A stretch of DNA of 8,255 nt. It comes from Ferrithrix thermotolerans DSM 19514. Lineage in GTDB: Bacteria; Actinomycetota; Acidimicrobiia; Acidimicrobiales; Ilumatobacteraceae. Below are positions 5,720-8,255 of the stretch, in pieces (the first letter of the stretch is position 1; each line of letters opens with the position of its first letter). The notes under the pieces were generated by a model. That model ran no database searches. It was not told the DNA's origin and saw only the letters and a program-made list of their open reading frames with translations. The stretch is taken from NCBI GenBank assembly GCA_945860575.1, contig CAMAQQ010000050.1, positions 1-8,255 of the forward strand, in the 5' to 3' direction. A program made the translations under genes and the position numbers.

Positions 5720-7879
5720 CTACTTTGACTGAACAGTTGGGATATCTGGGTTACTCAGGTCAATCGAGATAATTTGCTTTGAATCCTGACGCCTGAGAAG
5801 CACCACAAGCGAAATTAGTTTGTTCAGCACATCTACAGGCTCGCCAAAATTAACGAGTGTGCCCGATCTGAGTGTCATCACCAATTGGTTGGGGCCACCC
5901 GTGCCAACATTCAATACAAGTTTTGCCAACTCGTCGGGTAATCCCGTGGCCAACTGTGCCGCTGCTTTGTAGAGAGCACCCGCACTGTTGCCCGGAGAAA
6001 GATTCGGACCAACGCCGGTAATTTGCAAATACTGCGTTGGCTGACCATCTTCAACAGCCAATACTCGGCCTTGTGCATCAACAATTCGAGCACGGTTGTC
6101 GACACCAATGAACCAAGCAACTGGAACGCGTTCTGCAATTTCAATTAGCAAACGAGAAGGGAAAAACTGTCTGATACGAACGGTCTCAACCCAAGGGTCT
6201 TCTTCAAGTCGACGCGATGCTTGTCGAGTGTCAACTGTTAGTAGAGCTTTACCCAACAGCGATTGCTCAACGGAGACCAACAGATCTTTGTTCATGTATT
6301 TTGAACCTTCAATGTCAACTTGACGCACGGCAATAATCGGTGATGCCAAGACGATCAGAACCAGCACAATGGCAGCGAAAAAGGCAGAACCAGAAACTAA
6401 ATACTTGGTTCGCTTTCGAACAAATCTCTTTAAATTCGGATTAGGTTCTGCGCCCTGCTCCAAGTCGTCAATTATGACCACCTCGGATGTCGGCGCGATA
6501 TTTACCGTCGCGCTTTGAACATCAATCGGAAAAGTACTGTCTGACGGCAACCGCAATTCTTCGTCAATAATCACAATTCGCTTAGGTTCATCAACTTTCA
6601 ACGGGACTGTCTCTGTATTCGGGGTTTCAACAACCGTCTCAACATCTGAATCGAGGAAGCTCGTCGCATCTTTGACTATCGGCTCAAGGTTGTCATCAAG
6701 TTCATATTCAACAACATGCACATCAGGTTTTGGAACCCTCAAAATACTGATCGGAGTTGCATTGCCTTCGAATGCATCTTTCAACTCTGCAAGCACCTCG
6801 TCGGAGAGTTTTTCAGAAACCACCGGAAGAGGTAGTGACGCGTCAGGACCAGACGAAACACCAAAGGCTGCATCTAGCTGAGAATTCAAGTTTGACGGCT
6901 TGAGACTTTGCGCGCCTGCTTCAGCACTGACTGCCGAAGGAAAGCCAACCAAACGAATCTCGCTACGAAGTTCAATACCGTGTGCCTCGTTGACACGGGC
7001 GCGAACGAAAGTCATTAATTCGACGACATCGTCTGCGCTTCCGCCTTCATCAGACTGAATAAAGTTCGCGTGCTTTTCAGAGACACACGCCGAACGAACT
7101 CGGTATCCACGCAATCCGAGTTCGTCAATCAATTCACCTGCAGATTTAACCCCCGCTACTGGATTTACAAAAACCGAACCTGCATTTTGACCGCCAGGTT
7201 GATTTTCGCGGCGCCACTTTACGATCTCAGACAATCTTGCCTGACCAAGAATCGTGTCACCCCAACTCAGACGCAGAGTCGCTGACAATACGACATGATT
7301 GTCGGTTAAATCTGATCCGCGAAATCGCAAACCTAAATCAGCGGCCGAGACGTTTGCTTCTATTCCACGCTCAAGGTGAAACATTCGCACACTGAGCAAT
7401 GACGCAATCATGTCGGCGCCATGACCGCCAGCATTCATTCGCACCGCCCCACCGATAGAACCTGGCACACCAACCGCCCACTCCAGACCGGTCAAGCCGT
7501 GATGGACGCTCTGTCTTGCCAATACAGGTAGGGGCGCCATCGCTCCAGCAATCAAAATTGGGGGTTGACCGACTGTCGGCAAATTTATCAATTCTGCAAA
7601 TGGACCAAGCGTCACGGCGACGCCACGAAAGCCACGGTCGCTGACCAACATGTTGCTACCGCGACCAATCACAACTACCGGAACTTTGACTTTAGATAGT
7701 GCTCGCGACAGCGAATACAGATCTTCAACGGTCAACACTCGCATGAATAGCGTCGCTGCGCCACCAACTCTGTAGGTCGTATACGGCGCAAGTGGCTCGT
7801 TATCGGTTACACGATCGCCAAGCAGCGAGGCGAAACGCAATAAGTCTTTATCGCTGACATGTGTGATTTCGGTGATCAC
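5720..7879 (-). CDS. MurB-FtsQ fusion: UDP-N-acetylenolpyruvoylglucosamine reductase joined to divisome protein FtsQ
   Basis: One 719-codon frame with two complete proteins. Residues about 14-313 are MurB, the FAD/NADPH enzyme that reduces UDP-GlcNAc-enolpyruvate to UDP-MurNAc in the cytoplasm. Seen: YTTYRVGG (33-40), VVIGRGSNMLVSD (69-81), GLEWAVGVPGSIGGAVRMNAGG (131-152), Arg187 in the FRGS site, Ser235 in AGSVFVNP (proton donor), KHANFIQ (269-275) and Glu307 in LRSEIRLVG. The short form without the E. coli-type loop suggests a type II MurB. Residues 314-485 are an acidic linker. KRFVRKR (484-490) precedes one membrane segment (about 494-518), then a POTRA domain (about 515-590, VRQVDIEGSKYM onward) and the FtsQ beta domain to 719. 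Topology fits: MurB inside, POTRA outside. The GTG start lies 3 nt after the murC stop. The linker has no ATG, but GTG codons at residues 353 and 362 could allow separate FtsQ initiation. Confidence 0.93.
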   Translation of the reverse strand: MITEITHVSDKDLLRFASLLGDRVTDNEPLAPYTTYRVGGAATLFMRVLTVEDLYSLSRALSKVKVPVVVIGRGSNMLVSDRGFRGVAVTLGPFAELINLPTVGQPPILIAGAMAPLPVLARQSVHHGLTGLEWAVGVPGSIGGAVRMNAGGHGADMIASLLSVRMFHLERGIEANVSAADLGLRFRGSDLTDNHVVLSATLRLSWGDTILGQARLSEIVKWRRENQPGGQNAGSVFVNPVAGVKSAGELIDELGLRGYRVRSACVSEKHANFIQSDEGGSADDVVELMTFVRARVNEAHGIELRSEIRLVGFPSAVSAEAGAQSLKPSNLNSQLDAAFGVSSGPDASLPLPVVSEKLSDEVLAELKDAFEGNATPISILRVPKPDVHVVEYELDDNLEPIVKDATSFLDSDVETVVETPNTETVPLKVDEPKRIVIIDEELRLPSDSTFPIDVQSATVNIAPTSEVVIIDDLEQGAEPNPNLKRFVRKRTKYLVSGSAFFAAIVLVLIVLASPIIAVRQVDIEGSKYMNKDLLVSVEQSLLGKALLTVDTRQASRRLEEDPWVETVRIRQFFPSRLLIEIAERVPVAWFIGVDNRARIVDAQGRVLAVEDGQPTQYLQITGVGPNLSPGNSAGALYKAAAQLATGLPDELAKLVLNVGTGGPNQLVMTLRSGTLVNFGEPVDVLNKLISLVVLLRRQDSKQIISIDLSNPDIPTVQSK
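6410..6943 (-). other. Acidic linker joining the MurB and FtsQ domains
   Basis: Residues about 313-490 of the fusion match neither the MurB fold nor the extracytoplasmic part of FtsQ. The stretch is rich in Asp, Glu, Ser, Thr, Val and Pro and contains no Met. Three similar hydrophobic-then-acidic patches recur: VHVVEYELDD (387-396), RIVIIDEEL (434-442) and EVVIIDDLE (466-474). It ends in a basic cluster (KRFVRKR) next to the membrane segment. It probably corresponds to the extended cytoplasmic N-terminus of an ancestral FtsQ, mostly disordered, with short interaction motifs. That reading is inference. Confidence 0.6.
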
Positions 7880-7882
7880 TGG

Positions 7883-8255
7883 CTATTTCAACTTTCGCGA
7901 AATCAGTTCAGACGGAAGCGTGGCAATATCGCCACACCCCATTGAAATACAAAGATCTCCAGATTTGAGCTCACCATTTAGAAATTCTATGAGATCACCG
8001 CGTTGTGGTTGGTACACCACTTTGAGATTTGGATGAGCTGTTCGAATTGCGTCAACAACCAACTCGCCTGTCACGCCAGTAATTTTAGATGTACCCGAAG
8101 CATAAATGTCTGTGACAACCACCAGATCAGCACCTATGAATGAATCGGCGTAGAGATGCGAAATCACCGACATTCGATTAAAACGATTCGGTTGAAACAC
8201 GGCTACAACTCGCGACCACGAATCAGATTTATCTCGTGCGCCGGCCAAGACCGCT
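7883..8255 (-). CDS. murC: UDP-N-acetylmuramate--L-alanine ligase MurC, C-terminal part; 5' end outside the window
   Basis: The last 124 codons of MurC, the cytoplasmic ATP-dependent ligase that adds L-Ala to UDP-MurNAc, the product of the adjacent MurB. The visible part is Mur ligase domain 3: AVLAGARDKS, then RVVAVFQPNRFNR, which corresponds to the family's FQPHRYSR; VVVTDIYASGTSKITGVTG, matching DIYAAGExPIPGVSG; and GDLCISMGCGDIATLP, matching the GAGDI region near the C-terminus. The frame runs off the window edge. The TTG at 8248 is an internal Leu codon and not a start. His to Asn in FQPHR and Ala to Cys in GAGDI are departures from the usual sequence, but the rest is conserved and the gene looks functional. 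The stop lies 3 nt before the GTG of the murB-ftsQ fusion, so the two are almost certainly co-transcribed and probably translationally coupled. Confidence 0.94.
   Translation of the reverse strand, partial: AVLAGARDKSDSWSRVVAVFQPNRFNRMSVISHLYADSFIGADLVVVTDIYASGTSKITGVTGELVVDAIRTAHPNLKVVYQPQRGDLIEFLNGELKSGDLCISMGCGDIATLPSELISRKLK

Noticed and set aside
7883..8248. MurC start at the TTG at 8248
   Set aside because: The frame continues upstream to the window edge with conserved residues (AVLAGARD), so this codon is an internal Leu.

Overview
This window looks like a piece of the division and cell wall (dcw) cluster of an actinobacterium. All seven genes lie on the minus strand, so transcription runs from high to low coordinates: murC (5' end cut by the window edge) > a murB-ftsQ fusion > ftsZ > yggS-type PLP-binding protein > sepF > yggT > ileS (3' end cut). 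Four points support Actinomycetota: sepF-yggT follow ftsZ, no ftsA is present, the isoleucyl-tRNA synthetase is the long eukaryote-like type 2 enzyme, and FtsZ ends in an acidic peptide finishing in PSFLK. Base composition is moderate (by eye a little under half G+C). murB sits between murC and ftsQ, as in some deep-branching lineages and unlike Mycobacterium. Acidimicrobiia is my best guess for the class, but it is an inference.

Layout. 8255-7883 holds the last third or less of MurC. 7879-5720 is one uninterrupted 719-codon frame encoding a complete type II MurB, an acidic linker of about 170 residues, and a complete FtsQ (one membrane segment, POTRA domain, C-terminal beta domain). 5719-5563 is the only sizeable non-coding stretch (157 bp). 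It contains overlapping inverted repeats that could form alternative RNA hairpins just ahead of ftsZ. 5562-4450 is FtsZ, 4442-3747 the YggS/PLPBP protein, 3694-3155 SepF, 3133-2873 YggT, and 2865-1 about 955 codons of IleRS with only the extreme C-terminus missing. Apart from the ftsZ leader, gaps between genes are 3 to 52 bp, which suggests one operon with translational coupling. No gene-free stretch exceeds 300 bp.

How the genes work together. MurB and MurC catalyse consecutive cytoplasmic steps of peptidoglycan precursor synthesis. FtsQ is the bitopic divisome scaffold, FtsZ forms the ring, SepF tethers FtsZ to the membrane in lineages without FtsA, and YggT and YggS are habitual companions of sepF. 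IleRS is a housekeeping gene that often lies downstream of this block.

The standout observation is the MurB-FtsQ fusion, which would fix a precursor-synthesis enzyme to the divisome. Secondary points are the structured ftsZ leader, a near-identical 15-nt element upstream of both ftsZ and sepF, and the absence of pgeF/yfiH and divIVA from the places where they usually occur. No tRNA, rRNA, CRISPR array, insertion sequence or convincing terminator was seen.
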